Positions 1 through 7,363 of a stretch of 64,000 nucleotides of DNA are shown here, piece by piece. The position numbers and the translations under genes were made by a program. Positions within the stretch are counted from its first letter, which is position 1. Each line of letters starts with the position of its first letter. The stretch covers positions 1-64,000 of the forward strand of contig NZ_LGSS01000006.1 of assembly GCF_001190785.1 (NCBI RefSeq). The letters are read 5' to 3'. Under the pieces are notes generated by a model. It saw nothing but the letters and a program-made list of their open reading frames with translations, was not told the origin of the DNA and did not search any database. Origin of the DNA: Gottschalkia purinilytica. Its GTDB lineage: Bacteria > Bacillota > Clostridia > Tissierellales > Gottschalkiaceae.

Positions 1-12
1 GGAGGTGTTTAA

Positions 13-369
13 TTGGATAAAGAAACTTTATATAAAATAGTACATGGGCAACATAACAACCCTGTAGAAGCACTGGCAGAGTTATATTTTAAAGGAAAAG
101 TAACTTCAGAAGATATATCTATAAGATTAACGCTACCTCCAGCATTAAGGGTTGATGCTTGGAGGTATATAGCACAAAATGAAATGATAACAGCACAGGA
201 AGCTTGCGAGTTATGGGGGTTAAGTGATTCCACGTTAAGAAAAGTATTTTTCAACATAGAAAATGGAAAAAGTAATAAATTTAAAGAAAATGAGTATAGA
301 AAAAGTGGTAAAGTATGGCTAATTAGTCGAAGTGCTATGTATAGAGAGTATGGTGAGCCTAGGATTTAA
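13..369 (+). CDS. Helix-turn-helix DNA-binding protein
   Basis: A 118-residue protein starting at TTG, with GGAGG 7 bases upstream. The middle (ITAQEACELWGLSDSTLRK, about residues 58-76) reads as a winged or MerR-like helix-turn-helix. A segment after it (KSGKVWLISRSAMYREYG) fits the wing. I recognise this as the type of small HTH protein carried by clostridial phages and conjugative elements; the target is unknown. It lies 74 bases upstream of cas12f1 on the same strand, so it may be co-transcribed with the CRISPR effector and regulate it. The regulatory link is inference. Confidence 0.75.
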   Translation: MDKETLYKIVHGQHNNPVEALAELYFKGKVTSEDISIRLTLPPALRVDAWRYIAQNEMITAQEACELWGLSDSTLRKVFFNIENGKSNKFKENEYRKSGKVWLISRSAMYREYGEPRI

Positions 370-443
370 AAAGTAGGATAAAAACTGAGGATAATAGCCA
401 CTAAGCAAGGATTAGCTTTAAGATTAAATAAGAAGGTGATAAC

Positions 444-1889
444 GTGATAACTGTTAGAAAAATAAAGCTTACAATTATGGGCGATGAAGAAACTAGAAAT
501 AGACAATATAAATGGATTAAAGATGAGCAATACAATCAATATAAAGCTTTAAACATAGGTATGAGTTATTTAGCGACTCATTTATTTTTGAAAATGAGTG
601 AGTCAGGTTTGGAGCAAAAAACTGAAAAAAATATTAAAACTATCGAAAAGCAAATAAGTAAAATAGAGAATAATATTACAAAGGAAGAATCTAAGAAAAA
701 AGTTAATGAAGAAAAATTAAATAATTTAATTAACGAGTTAGATACCTTAAATGCAAGCTTATCAAAATTAAAGGAAGAACTAGAGGAGATCTCAAATAAC
801 AGAAGTAATGTTGACGATACATTTAAAAGAATGTATGTAGATGATTTATATAATGCATTATCAAAAGTGCCTTTTCAACACAGTGACATGAAATCTCTAG
901 TTAGTAGAAAAGTTAAGTTAGACTTTAATACAGATATGAAAGATTTAATGTCTGGAAATAGAAGCGTTAGAAACTACAAAAGGAACCATCCCTTACTAGT
1001 TCGTGGGAGAGACTTAAGATTTAGATATGATGGGAGCAATATAAAAATCAAATGGATACAAGGCATAGAATTTAAAGCAATATTAGGTAAAATATCTAAA
1101 ACCATTGAACTTAGGCATATTTTAAATAAAGTTATAGATGGAGAATATAAAGTATGTGATAGTAGTTTAGAATTTAATAAAAATAATCATTTAATACTTA
1201 ATTTGGCAATAGATTTTCCCTATACTAATAAGATAGAATTCATAGAAGGAAGAGTAGTTGGAGTTGATTTGGGAATAGCAGTTCCCGCTTATGTAGCTCT
1301 TAATGACATTGCATATGTGAAAAAAAGCATAGGAGATATTGATGATTTTTTAAGAGTCAAAACTCAGATGAAAAAAAGAAGAAACCTGCAAATAAACTTG
1401 ACAAGTGTTAAGGGTGGTAAAGGTAGAAGTAAAAAATTAAAAGCATTAGATAGACTATCGGAGAAGGAATCGAATTTTGTTAGAACTTATAACCATTTTC
1501 TTAGTAAATCTATTGTAAAGTTTGCAATAGATAATAAGGCTGGTCAAATAAACTTAGAATTACTAAGTGAAAATGCCTTAAGCGATAAAATTATTAAGAA
1601 TTGGAGTTATTATCAATTGCAACAATTTATAAAATATAAAGCAGAAAGATATGGTATAAAAGTTAAGTATGTAGATCCTTATCGTACATCTCAAACATGT
1701 AGTGTCTGTGGTCATTACGAAGAAGGGCAAAGAAGTAAACAAGACATATTTACATGTAAAAATGAAAAATGCAAAATGTTTGAGAAAGAAGTTAATGCAG
1801 ATTATAATGCTGCTAGAAATATAGCTATAAGTACAAAATATATAGATGATATTAAAGAAAGTGAATACTATTACAAAAAAAGTTTTTAA
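444..1889 (+). CDS. cas12f1: Cas12f1-type miniature CRISPR nuclease (type V-F)
   Basis: A 481-residue protein starting at GTG behind AAGGTG. The N-terminus (MITVRKIKLTIMGDEETRN) and many later blocks match my memory of Clostridium novyi Cas12f1 (about 497 residues). Cas12f enzymes work as dimers guided by crRNA plus tracrRNA and cut DNA with a RuvC domain. A long charged coiled coil spans about residues 55-120. All three RuvC acidic residues are present: Asp in GVDLGIAVP (about 277), Glu in INLELLSE (about 375) and Asp in NADYNAARN (about 452). The zinc knuckle has a first pair CSVC and a second pair CKNEKC, i.e. C-x4-C rather than the usual C-x2-C. A structured RNA and repeats follow directly downstream. 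TnpB is the main alternative, but the resemblance, the coiled coil and the anti-repeat favour Cas12f1. Confidence 0.88.
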   Translation: MITVRKIKLTIMGDEETRNRQYKWIKDEQYNQYKALNIGMSYLATHLFLKMSESGLEQKTEKNIKTIEKQISKIENNITKEESKKKVNEEKLNNLINELDTLNASLSKLKEELEEISNNRSNVDDTFKRMYVDDLYNALSKVPFQHSDMKSLVSRKVKLDFNTDMKDLMSGNRSVRNYKRNHPLLVRGRDLRFRYDGSNIKIKWIQGIEFKAILGKISKTIELRHILNKVIDGEYKVCDSSLEFNKNNHLILNLAIDFPYTNKIEFIEGRVVGVDLGIAVPAYVALNDIAYVKKSIGDIDDFLRVKTQMKKRRNLQINLTSVKGGKGRSKKLKALDRLSEKESNFVRTYNHFLSKSIVKFAIDNKAGQINLELLSENALSDKIIKNWSYYQLQQFIKYKAERYGIKVKYVDPYRTSQTCSVCGHYEEGQRSKQDIFTCKNEKCKMFEKEVNADYNAARNIAISTKYIDDIKESEYYYKKSF

Positions 1890-1929
1890 GAGTATGATTG
1901 ATTTTTACTATCTAATAAGTTAAAATATT

Positions 1930-2066
1930 AATGGTGCATGTGAAAAGTAGTAGATAAATACTAAAGGCGATTCAACGTCTTAAGGCTGAGAGTATTGACT
2001 ACTCGGCAAGGGTTAATTCCAAGCATTGTGTTACCGCTTGGACATCTTAGTGAATTAAATTTGTTG
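1930..2066 (+). ncRNA. Candidate tracrRNA of the Cas12f1 system
   Basis: This non-coding, comparatively GC-rich stretch lies between cas12f1 and the repeats. Bases 1945-1965 are complementary to repeat 1 (2115-2131) in about 16 of 17 positions, allowing a two-base bulge and a one-base gap, as expected of an anti-repeat. The same bases can fold internally (1947-1951 with 1998-2002; 1957-1962 with 1991-1996), so the two structures would compete. A six-pair hairpin follows (2019-2024 with 2036-2041). The ends are estimates; the promoter may lie inside the 3' end of cas12f1. Confidence 0.62.
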
Positions 2067-2110
2067 ATGTCTTAATATTTTTATATATTGGAAAATAGAC
2101 ACTCTAAGTA

Positions 2111-2220
2111 CAAGTTTAGTATCTACTAACTAATACTAGCTAAGGTGTGAATTGGATCGCAGGAGAAGATGATTTACTAATGTTTCAAGTTTTGGTATCT
2201 ATTGAACGATACTCGATAAT
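2111..2220 (+). CRISPR. Two-repeat, one-spacer mini-array (degenerate)
   Basis: Two diverged direct repeats start 75 bases apart, at 2111 and 2186. Over about 34 bases they share roughly three quarters of positions, including CAAGTTT, GTATCTA and GATAC/AATAC blocks. Each can form a hairpin with a six-pair stem (TAGTAT/ATACTA in the first; GGTATC/GATACT in the second, with different bases but kept pairing). The spacer is about 2145-2180. Repeat 1 pairs with the upstream anti-repeat. Divergence of the last repeat is usual for short arrays, but here it is spread along the repeat, so borders and function are uncertain. Confidence 0.5.
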
Positions 2221-2253
2221 ACATAAAAAACAACTACATCACATAATTAACAT

Positions 2254-2284
2254 AAAGACCAAAATTAATTTGGTCTTTTTTATT
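2254..2284 (+). terminator. Rho-independent terminator of the cas12f1/array unit
   Basis: A perfect ten-pair stem (AAAGACCAAA with TTTGGTCTTT) and five-base loop are followed by a run of T. It closes the cas12f1-tracrRNA-array transcription unit. Confidence 0.9.
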
Positions 2285-2299
2285 TTCTTACACAAAACC

Positions 2300-2360
2300 G
2301 ACCTCATATTTTGAGTTTTAAGGGCGTTGTTTTTTGCTCTTAATACAATAAGTATACTAA
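2300..2360. repeat. Diverged intergenic repeat, copy A
   Basis: These 61 bases match 43108-43168 at 49 of 61 positions without gaps, including ATTTTGAGTTTTAA and CTCTTAATA. Copy A lies outside the prophage, copy B inside its right end. Neither is coding. The function is unknown; an imperfect GAG/CTC dyad is present. Confidence 0.6.
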
Positions 2361-2499
2361 GTAATATCAATTCATGGAGTATCAAGGATCGATTATTTAC
2401 TCCTTTTTTTTATTTAGCAAACACATTGATTAAAATACAGGAATATTTTAATATATACCGAATTATGAAGATAACGAAAAATAAGGGAGAATGAATTTA

Positions 2500-2697
2500 A
2501 TGAAACAAAAGAAATTATTTCGCTTGATGGAGTGGATAGGTTTTATTATTTGTCTTTCTAGCATTTTTGTGGATGTTCGAGAACCTGGTAGTGTTAGTGG
2601 AATATTTATTTTTGTAGGTGCAGCAATTACTTTCCTATTCTTTATTTTAAGAAAGATTATAGAAAAAAAAGAATATATCCTAAATTGCAAAAAATGA
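2500..2697 (+). CDS. Small two-segment membrane protein
   Basis: A 65-residue protein counted from the ATG at 2500, about nine bases after AAGGGAGA; an in-frame ATG at 2491 sits too close to that site. Two hydrophobic segments (WIGFIICLSSIFV and IFIFVGAAITFLFFIL) are separated by a short polar loop, with a basic C-terminal tail. I do not recognise the family. It lies between the CRISPR island and the cotJC remnant and converges on the latter. Confidence 0.6.
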   Translation: MKQKKLFRLMEWIGFIICLSSIFVDVREPGSVSGIFIFVGAAITFLFFILRKIIEKKEYILNCKK

Positions 2698-2718
2698 AAT
2701 AGAAAATTGAATAAATAA

Positions 2719-2752
2719 AATTAAGTTACCACACTTTTGTAGTAGCTTAATT
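2719..2752 (-). terminator. Terminator of the original cotJ operon
   Basis: A near-perfect 15-pair stem (2719-2733 with 2738-2752, two G-T pairs) is followed on the minus strand by a T-rich stretch. It lies just past the cotJC remnant and probably ended the cotJABC transcript before the prophage inserted. Confidence 0.75.
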
Positions 2753-2780
2753 ATTGAATTTCAAAGAAATTAAAAGTATA

Positions 2781-2845
2781 TCACTGATAACATCGTGGAA
2801 CACATTCTTCAGTTCCTATGTCATTTAAAGTTGCCTTAGCCTGGG
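2781..2845 (-). pseudogene. cotJC: cotJC 3' remnant beyond attL
   Basis: Read on the minus strand from the attachment core this gives QAKATLNDIGTEE, a conserved stretch of CotJC (the manganese-catalase-like spore-coat protein). It then reads CVPRCYQ and stops. A complete CotJC has about 130 more residues after GTEE, with the remaining metal ligands, so the middle of the gene is missing here. The 5' part is at 43451-43610, beyond the prophage. The clean stop followed by a terminator suggests an internal deletion that kept the natural end; that is inference. Confidence 0.75.
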
Positions 2846-2865
2846 CCGTAGTAACAAGTTTCTAA
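2840..2865. other. attL: attL of the prophage
   Basis: The core CCTGGG (2840-2845) is shared with attR (43451-43456). To its left is cotJC sequence; to its right is the phage arm CCGTAGTAACAAGTTTCTAA, which is an imperfect inverted copy of the arm left of attR. Confidence 0.85.
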
Positions 2866-2900
2866 TAAAAATATAATTACTTCTAATTAGCATAAAATAG

Positions 2901-4343
2901 CTATGTACAGTAATTTTTAAAAATAACTTCAATATTATTTCTATCCTTAACTATAACTTCTTTGATTAATAGTTTAATTATTTGTCTTTTTTCTTCAAAT
3001 GTGGCATTTTCCCAAATAGTTTCAAAATCATTTAAGTATTTTATCATATCCTTGAAATCTATATCGTCATTTACTGATATTTCTTTTTTAAGATGTTCTA
3101 TAGTTTTTAAAAGCTGGTTTTTGTCATTATATAAATTTTCTATTCGTTTTGATATTTCTTGTGCAGGGATATTACCAAACTGATATAATTCCATCATTTT
3201 ATCTATTTGTTTATCAACTTCTTTTACTTTTTTATCAAGTATACTTGTATCTATAGTATTAGTATTTATTTTTTTACGTTCATAGTATTTTTCTTTAAGT
3301 TTTTCTTTTTCAAATTGTTTCTTTCTTATTTGATCTACAACATAGTTATCTACTATAGCAATAGGAATATTTCTACCAGGACAGTCAGGGTCTTTTATCA
3401 TGTATGCAGGAGTTCCAGCTACAGAGTAACATAGATAATAGTAGACTTTTGGACTGCCTTTTCTTTGACTTACCCATGAACCCCTCATCCTTGCATTACA
3501 ATGTCCACATCGTATAAGAGAAGTCAATAAATATTTAGAAGTGACTACATAGTCTTTACCACGTTTATGAATTAGATCTTGTGTTTTATCAAAAAGTTCT
3601 TCAGGTATTATAGGTTCATGTAACCCAGGATAAGCGTTTCCTTTATATTCTATAAACCCTTTATAAACAGGATTTTTCAATATTCTTCTTATAGCATTAA
3701 CTTGCCACTCTACGCCATTTCTTTTCTTATATCCCATTTTATTTAGCGTAGTAGCAATTCTGTGATATCCATATCCTTTTTCAGTATATAGTTCAAATAT
3801 TTTTTTTACATGGATAGATTCATATTCATCTATAACTAATTCTTCTGTTTCTTCTATATAATTATATCCATGTGGAACATTAGCTCCACCACGATAAAGT
3901 CCTTCCTTAGCTCTTTTTTCTTTTCCTAGGCGAGCTCTTTCTTTGATGGTTTCTCTTTCAAGTTGTGCAAAAACAGATAGTATGCCTATCATAGCCTTTC
4001 CAAATGGGGTAGTGGTATCAAAACTTTCACTTAAAGATACAAAGTCTACATTATTTTTCAAGAATTCTTCTTCTATAAGATATAGAGTATCTTTTTGACT
4101 TCTAGAAAGTCTATCAAGCTTATATACAAGAACAATATCAATATCTTTCAATTGTGACAATAGTTTTTGAATAGCAGGGCGATCTAAATTAGCACCTGAA
4201 AAACCACCATCAATAAAGATATCGTAAATATTCCAACTTTTAGCTTTGCAATAACTTATCAGTTTATCCTTCTGAGCATCTATAGAAAAGTTTTCAACTT
4301 GTTCTTGGGAAGAAACACGGATGTATATAGCGACTTTTTTCAA
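2901..4343 (-). CDS. int: Large serine recombinase (phage integrase)
   Basis: A 480-residue enzyme integrating and excising the prophage. It has an N-terminal resolvase domain (IYIRVSSQEQ with the catalytic serine near residue 11; YKLDRLSRS), a recombinase domain (about 160-270), a zinc ribbon (CGHC, then C/C near LCYS and DCPG) and a C-terminal coiled coil (about 350-430). This order is typical of phiC31/TP901-type integrases. I chose the TTG at 4343 because GAGG lies eight bases upstream; the upstream in-frame GTG at 4352 overlaps that site. The gene ends about 55 bases from attL. LexA-like boxes upstream suggest SOS induction. Confidence 0.95.
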   Translation of the reverse strand: MKKVAIYIRVSSQEQVENFSIDAQKDKLISYCKAKSWNIYDIFIDGGFSGANLDRPAIQKLLSQLKDIDIVLVYKLDRLSRSQKDTLYLIEEEFLKNNVDFVSLSESFDTTTPFGKAMIGILSVFAQLERETIKERARLGKEKRAKEGLYRGGANVPHGYNYIEETEELVIDEYESIHVKKIFELYTEKGYGYHRIATTLNKMGYKKRNGVEWQVNAIRRILKNPVYKGFIEYKGNAYPGLHEPIIPEELFDKTQDLIHKRGKDYVVTSKYLLTSLIRCGHCNARMRGSWVSQRKGSPKVYYYLCYSVAGTPAYMIKDPDCPGRNIPIAIVDNYVVDQIRKKQFEKEKLKEKYYERKKINTNTIDTSILDKKVKEVDKQIDKMMELYQFGNIPAQEISKRIENLYNDKNQLLKTIEHLKKEISVNDDIDFKDMIKYLNDFETIWENATFEEKRQIIKLLIKEVIVKDRNNIEVIFKNYCT

Positions 4344-4406
4344 GTAAACCACCTCAATTTTTGTAGTTCTTTATATATGTATTAGCAAGTAAATTCAATA
4401 ATTACA

Positions 4407-4418
4407 AAACATATGTTC
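4407..4418 (-). promoter_or_regulatory. LexA-like box upstream of the integrase
   Basis: On the minus strand this reads GAAC-ATAT-GTTT, the Gram-positive (C. difficile-type) LexA operator pattern, about 65 bases upstream of the integrase start. Repression released on DNA damage would couple excision to SOS. Confidence 0.6.
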
Positions 4419-4561
4419 GATAAATGATTAAAATAAAAGTTACTAAATAGTCTTTAAGTACTAATTTTAGTAACTTTTAAGTTATAACTCAATGTCTGAT
4501 TAATTCATATCTGGAATATTATTCATTATATATATTATATCAGTGTAAGTATCTATTTCAA

Positions 4562-4573
4562 GAACAAATGTTC
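4562..4573. promoter_or_regulatory. Second LexA-like palindrome upstream of the integrase
   Basis: GAAC-AAAT-GTTC is a perfect LexA-type palindrome in the 231-base gap between the integrase and the next gene. It directly abuts the stop of that gene. A role as a hairpin cannot be excluded, but no T-run follows on either strand. Confidence 0.45.
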
Positions 4574-4574
4574 T

Positions 4575-5153
4575 TTAAAAAAGATTTTTTTCGCTACATG
4601 TTGTTTTTTCAATTATAAAGGAATATAGCTTAAAAAGATACATGAGTGAATGAATAAATATACTTGATAAAAATAAATAATATATCTTATCGTTAATAAT
4701 TGATTCAAAAAGGTCATTTGATGAAATAAATAGTATATTTATTTCTAAAAACATTAGAAAATAATTAAAAGTGGATGTAGTTAATAATAAAGTTTTGTTC
4801 TTTATGTTGTAATAATTAGGAAATGCTTCACTAAGACAAATATGTCTGCAGAAACAAAAGCTTTCAACAATCAAAAGAACTACAAAAAATGTACATAATA
4901 TAAAATGAGAGAATATGACGAACTTATTAAGTGAAAGAAAAGCTTCCTTTAGTTTAAATAACGGAATATCAGGTATTATACTTATGATTAGATCCATTAT
5001 AATATTAAAGTCTTTTTTAGATAAAAATTTAAATATAATTAGAACTAAACCAAATAATAATATCGCGGCTTGTCTCTTAGGAACTATAACAAAAGATAAT
5101 ATATCTTTAATAGAAAGTTTTGGACTATTATTTTCCTTCTCTTTTACTTCCAT
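4575..5153 (-). CDS. Four-segment membrane protein, unknown
   Basis: A 192-residue protein with a polar N-terminus followed by about four hydrophobic segments (near residues 28-45, 78-98, 122-143 and 155-175). The start is ATG with GGAGG just upstream. I do not recognise the family. It sits in the reverse-strand accessory block with an abortive-infection protein. Membrane proteins in such blocks often serve exclusion or abortive infection, but nothing in the sequence shows that here. Confidence 0.7.
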   Translation of the reverse strand: MEVKEKENNSPKLSIKDILSFVIVPKRQAAILLFGLVLIIFKFLSKKDFNIIMDLIISIIPDIPLFKLKEAFLSLNKFVIFSHFILCTFFVVLLIVESFCFCRHICLSEAFPNYYNIKNKTLLLTTSTFNYFLMFLEINILFISSNDLFESIINDKIYYLFLSSIFIHSLMYLFKLYSFIIEKTTCSEKNLF

Positions 5154-5238
5154 AGCATATCCTCCAATTAATTATTCTTATATAAACATATAAATTTTAT
5201 ATATTTCATCTATACTTTAAGTAAGAGTAAGAATGTAT

Positions 5239-6144
5239 TTACTTTGAATCTTTATATATATTAATTAAAAAAGATATATTTGTAGCAGCTAGATTTATTG
5301 CATATTTAGCGTAGTATTCTGGCACTATAATTTTTTCAGAACCCTGACCATGACCACCTCGTTTGTTTCTTAAAGTAGGAAGTCCAGATGACAAGGTTTT
5401 AAGTAATGTAGAAAAGTGTCTTTTAAGATATGTTGGTACAAAGCCATTATCAGATAAAATATTTAATAATGTATACACAGTGTCTTTATCTTTGTTATAA
5501 TCATATCTTTTTAAATCACATAAGGTCTTAAGTGTACTTTCAAAAGCTTTATTAGCTGATGTGATTGAGTCTTTATAGTCACCATTAATAAAATGCTCAT
5601 GAGCTTTGAAAAATTCATCTTCTACACCTTTAAAACTTTCGTCGTATATAAGTTTTAAACATGGCTTTATAATTTCTTCGTGTGTATATTGTGTGTCTTT
5701 TTTTATTAATTCACAATTTATAATCTCATATCCCAAGTTATTAGTTTTAAATCTTTTGTTTAAAGTATCTATAGGAAGTAAATGAAGTCCTTCCCAATTA
5801 TATTTATAAAAAATTAGTTCAATATATTTAACTGAAAGATCAATTAAGTCTAAAACATCGAGGGTAGATGCAGACAAAATGTAGTTTTGGAAATTAGTAA
5901 TGTCATCATAGTCTCCTAATGTTAAGATACCTTTTTCTTCACAAAACAATTTGTTCAATTTTTCAAAAAATATACTTTGTGAATAAAATTCATCGGAGAA
6001 TTCATCGGAACAAATCTTACTTATTTTATCGAATAGATGAATTACTTGATTCCTGAACTTCTTAGGAATTGGTTCGTATTCATATAAATCATATACATTA
6101 GGATTTTCTAATCTTCTTAGCTTTTCAGAATAAAGTTCAAACAA
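5239..6144 (-). CDS. STM4504/CBY_0614-type abortive-infection (HEPN) protein
   Basis: A 301-residue protein with TTG start behind AAAGGAGG. The N-terminus (FELYSEKLRRL and YEPIPKKFRNQVIHLFDKI) matches the STM4504/CBY_0614 family as I remember it, related to the AbiJ N-terminal domains. The C-terminal part (about 185-300) has the Abi_C-like signature LRNKRGGHGQG near 262-272. Its RN-x4-H pattern is that of HEPN ribonucleases. The likely role is phage defence by RNA cleavage that halts the infected cell. The family call is fairly firm; activity and trigger are inferred. Confidence 0.75.
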   Translation of the reverse strand: MFELYSEKLRRLENPNVYDLYEYEPIPKKFRNQVIHLFDKISKICSDEFSDEFYSQSIFFEKLNKLFCEEKGILTLGDYDDITNFQNYILSASTLDVLDLIDLSVKYIELIFYKYNWEGLHLLPIDTLNKRFKTNNLGYEIINCELIKKDTQYTHEEIIKPCLKLIYDESFKGVEDEFFKAHEHFINGDYKDSITSANKAFESTLKTLCDLKRYDYNKDKDTVYTLLNILSDNGFVPTYLKRHFSTLLKTLSSGLPTLRNKRGGHGQGSEKIIVPEYYAKYAINLAATNISFLINIYKDSK

Positions 6145-6165
6145 TAAAAAAGACCTCCTTTATAA

Positions 6166-7263
6166 CTACAGCGATATTTTGTCTATAGGCTGAAAACCTT
6201 TTGTTTTTAAAAACTTCATATTATGTTCAAAGTTATTTATAGAATCAGAAGGATCTATTAGATCTAAATTTAAGCTATTTAATTTATCTTTATCAATTTT
6301 AACTGATAAAATGGTTGAAGATTCTTCATGACCTGTTTCTGTATTTAATATTTCATATTGAGTATTTATGATAACAGTTTCAAGAGGCAATAAAGCAAAT
6401 AAATGCCTAGCTATACATATAACACAGCTACACACATGATCTTGAACCAAGCTATAATAATTAGTTTTAGTTAAATTTCTAACTGATAATTTACCTGTTT
6501 TAGTTAATGACTTTGATTGCTGTGGAACAACATCATCTATTATAATATTAAAATCAACTATCATAGTATATTCATCTATAGCGTAAAACTCAAAATAATC
6601 AATATAATCTAAAAGATTATATAAAGGGTTAACTTCATCTAGGACTGCAAGATAAGAATCTAAGTCCTTAGATAGAATTGAGCTAGATAATTTATTTAGA
6701 TGTTCCCAAGAACTTAATAGTTCGTTATCTTTTTCTTTGGCAGATACAATATCCGACTTAAGCTCTTCTATTTTTCTTTTTTCAATAAATTTAAATATTT
6801 TAGCCAGAAGATTTGATTTGTATATTTCAAGCTTTTTTATAGCTTCTAATTCATTAGGTCCTTTTGTTCCTGGTTCAAATGGAATAGGTTTACTGTTTAT
6901 AGATTTCCAATCCCAAAACTCAATATAATCTTTATGTATAGATGTTATAAGATTTATGTGTTCATTATATTCTTCAACTTCATACTCAGCTTCTAAGAGT
7001 ACCATTTCTCTTTCTAGCTCTTTTAATTTATGTTCATTTTCTCTTAGTCTTTGTTTTTCTATATTGGAACGAGATTTACTAGAAGAAGATTGAGAGTAAG
7101 AAATACCAGTACCAGGAATACCTACAGTAGTAGTTTTTCTACCAGTTGAGCTTATAGTATATCTAGCTCCTTTTCCTCCAAGGCTTAAACTAGTACTTTT
7201 TTTACCTATATTGATCTTTACTCCAGGAGCAATTTTAAAACTTTTCCTAAATCTAAAACCCAC
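6166..7263 (-). CDS. DUF4236 protein with coiled-coil and C-terminal domain
   Basis: A 365-residue protein with GTG start. Residues 1-55 are the DUF4236 module (FRFRKSFKIAPGVKINIGKK, then SLSLGGKGARYTISSTGRK), a short glycine-rich beta repeat of unknown function. A charged coiled coil follows (about 65-115). The C-terminal half is not one I recognise; it contains a CSCVIC cysteine group (about 277-282) that could bind metal. The gene is 21 bases from the abortive-infection gene on the same strand, so the two are probably one operon and may act together. Confidence 0.7.
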   Translation of the reverse strand: MGFRFRKSFKIAPGVKINIGKKSTSLSLGGKGARYTISSTGRKTTTVGIPGTGISYSQSSSSKSRSNIEKQRLRENEHKLKELEREMVLLEAEYEVEEYNEHINLITSIHKDYIEFWDWKSINSKPIPFEPGTKGPNELEAIKKLEIYKSNLLAKIFKFIEKRKIEELKSDIVSAKEKDNELLSSWEHLNKLSSSILSKDLDSYLAVLDEVNPLYNLLDYIDYFEFYAIDEYTMIVDFNIIIDDVVPQQSKSLTKTGKLSVRNLTKTNYYSLVQDHVCSCVICIARHLFALLPLETVIINTQYEILNTETGHEESSTILSVKIDKDKLNSLNLDLIDPSDSINNFEHNMKFLKTKGFQPIDKISL

Positions 7264-7363
7264 AATATTTACACCTCACATTTGTACAAAATATTAGCTA
7301 AAGTAACAAATTTTTCCGTAGTACATATAAAAAATATTCTACATAGACAGAACGTAGAATTTC

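Noticed and set aside
444-2284. TnpB insertion sequence or IStron (group I intron plus TnpB)
   Set aside because: The protein matches C. novyi Cas12f1 along its length, including the coiled coil. I see no group I intron core, no tnpA and no transposon ends; an anti-repeat to the direct repeats is present.
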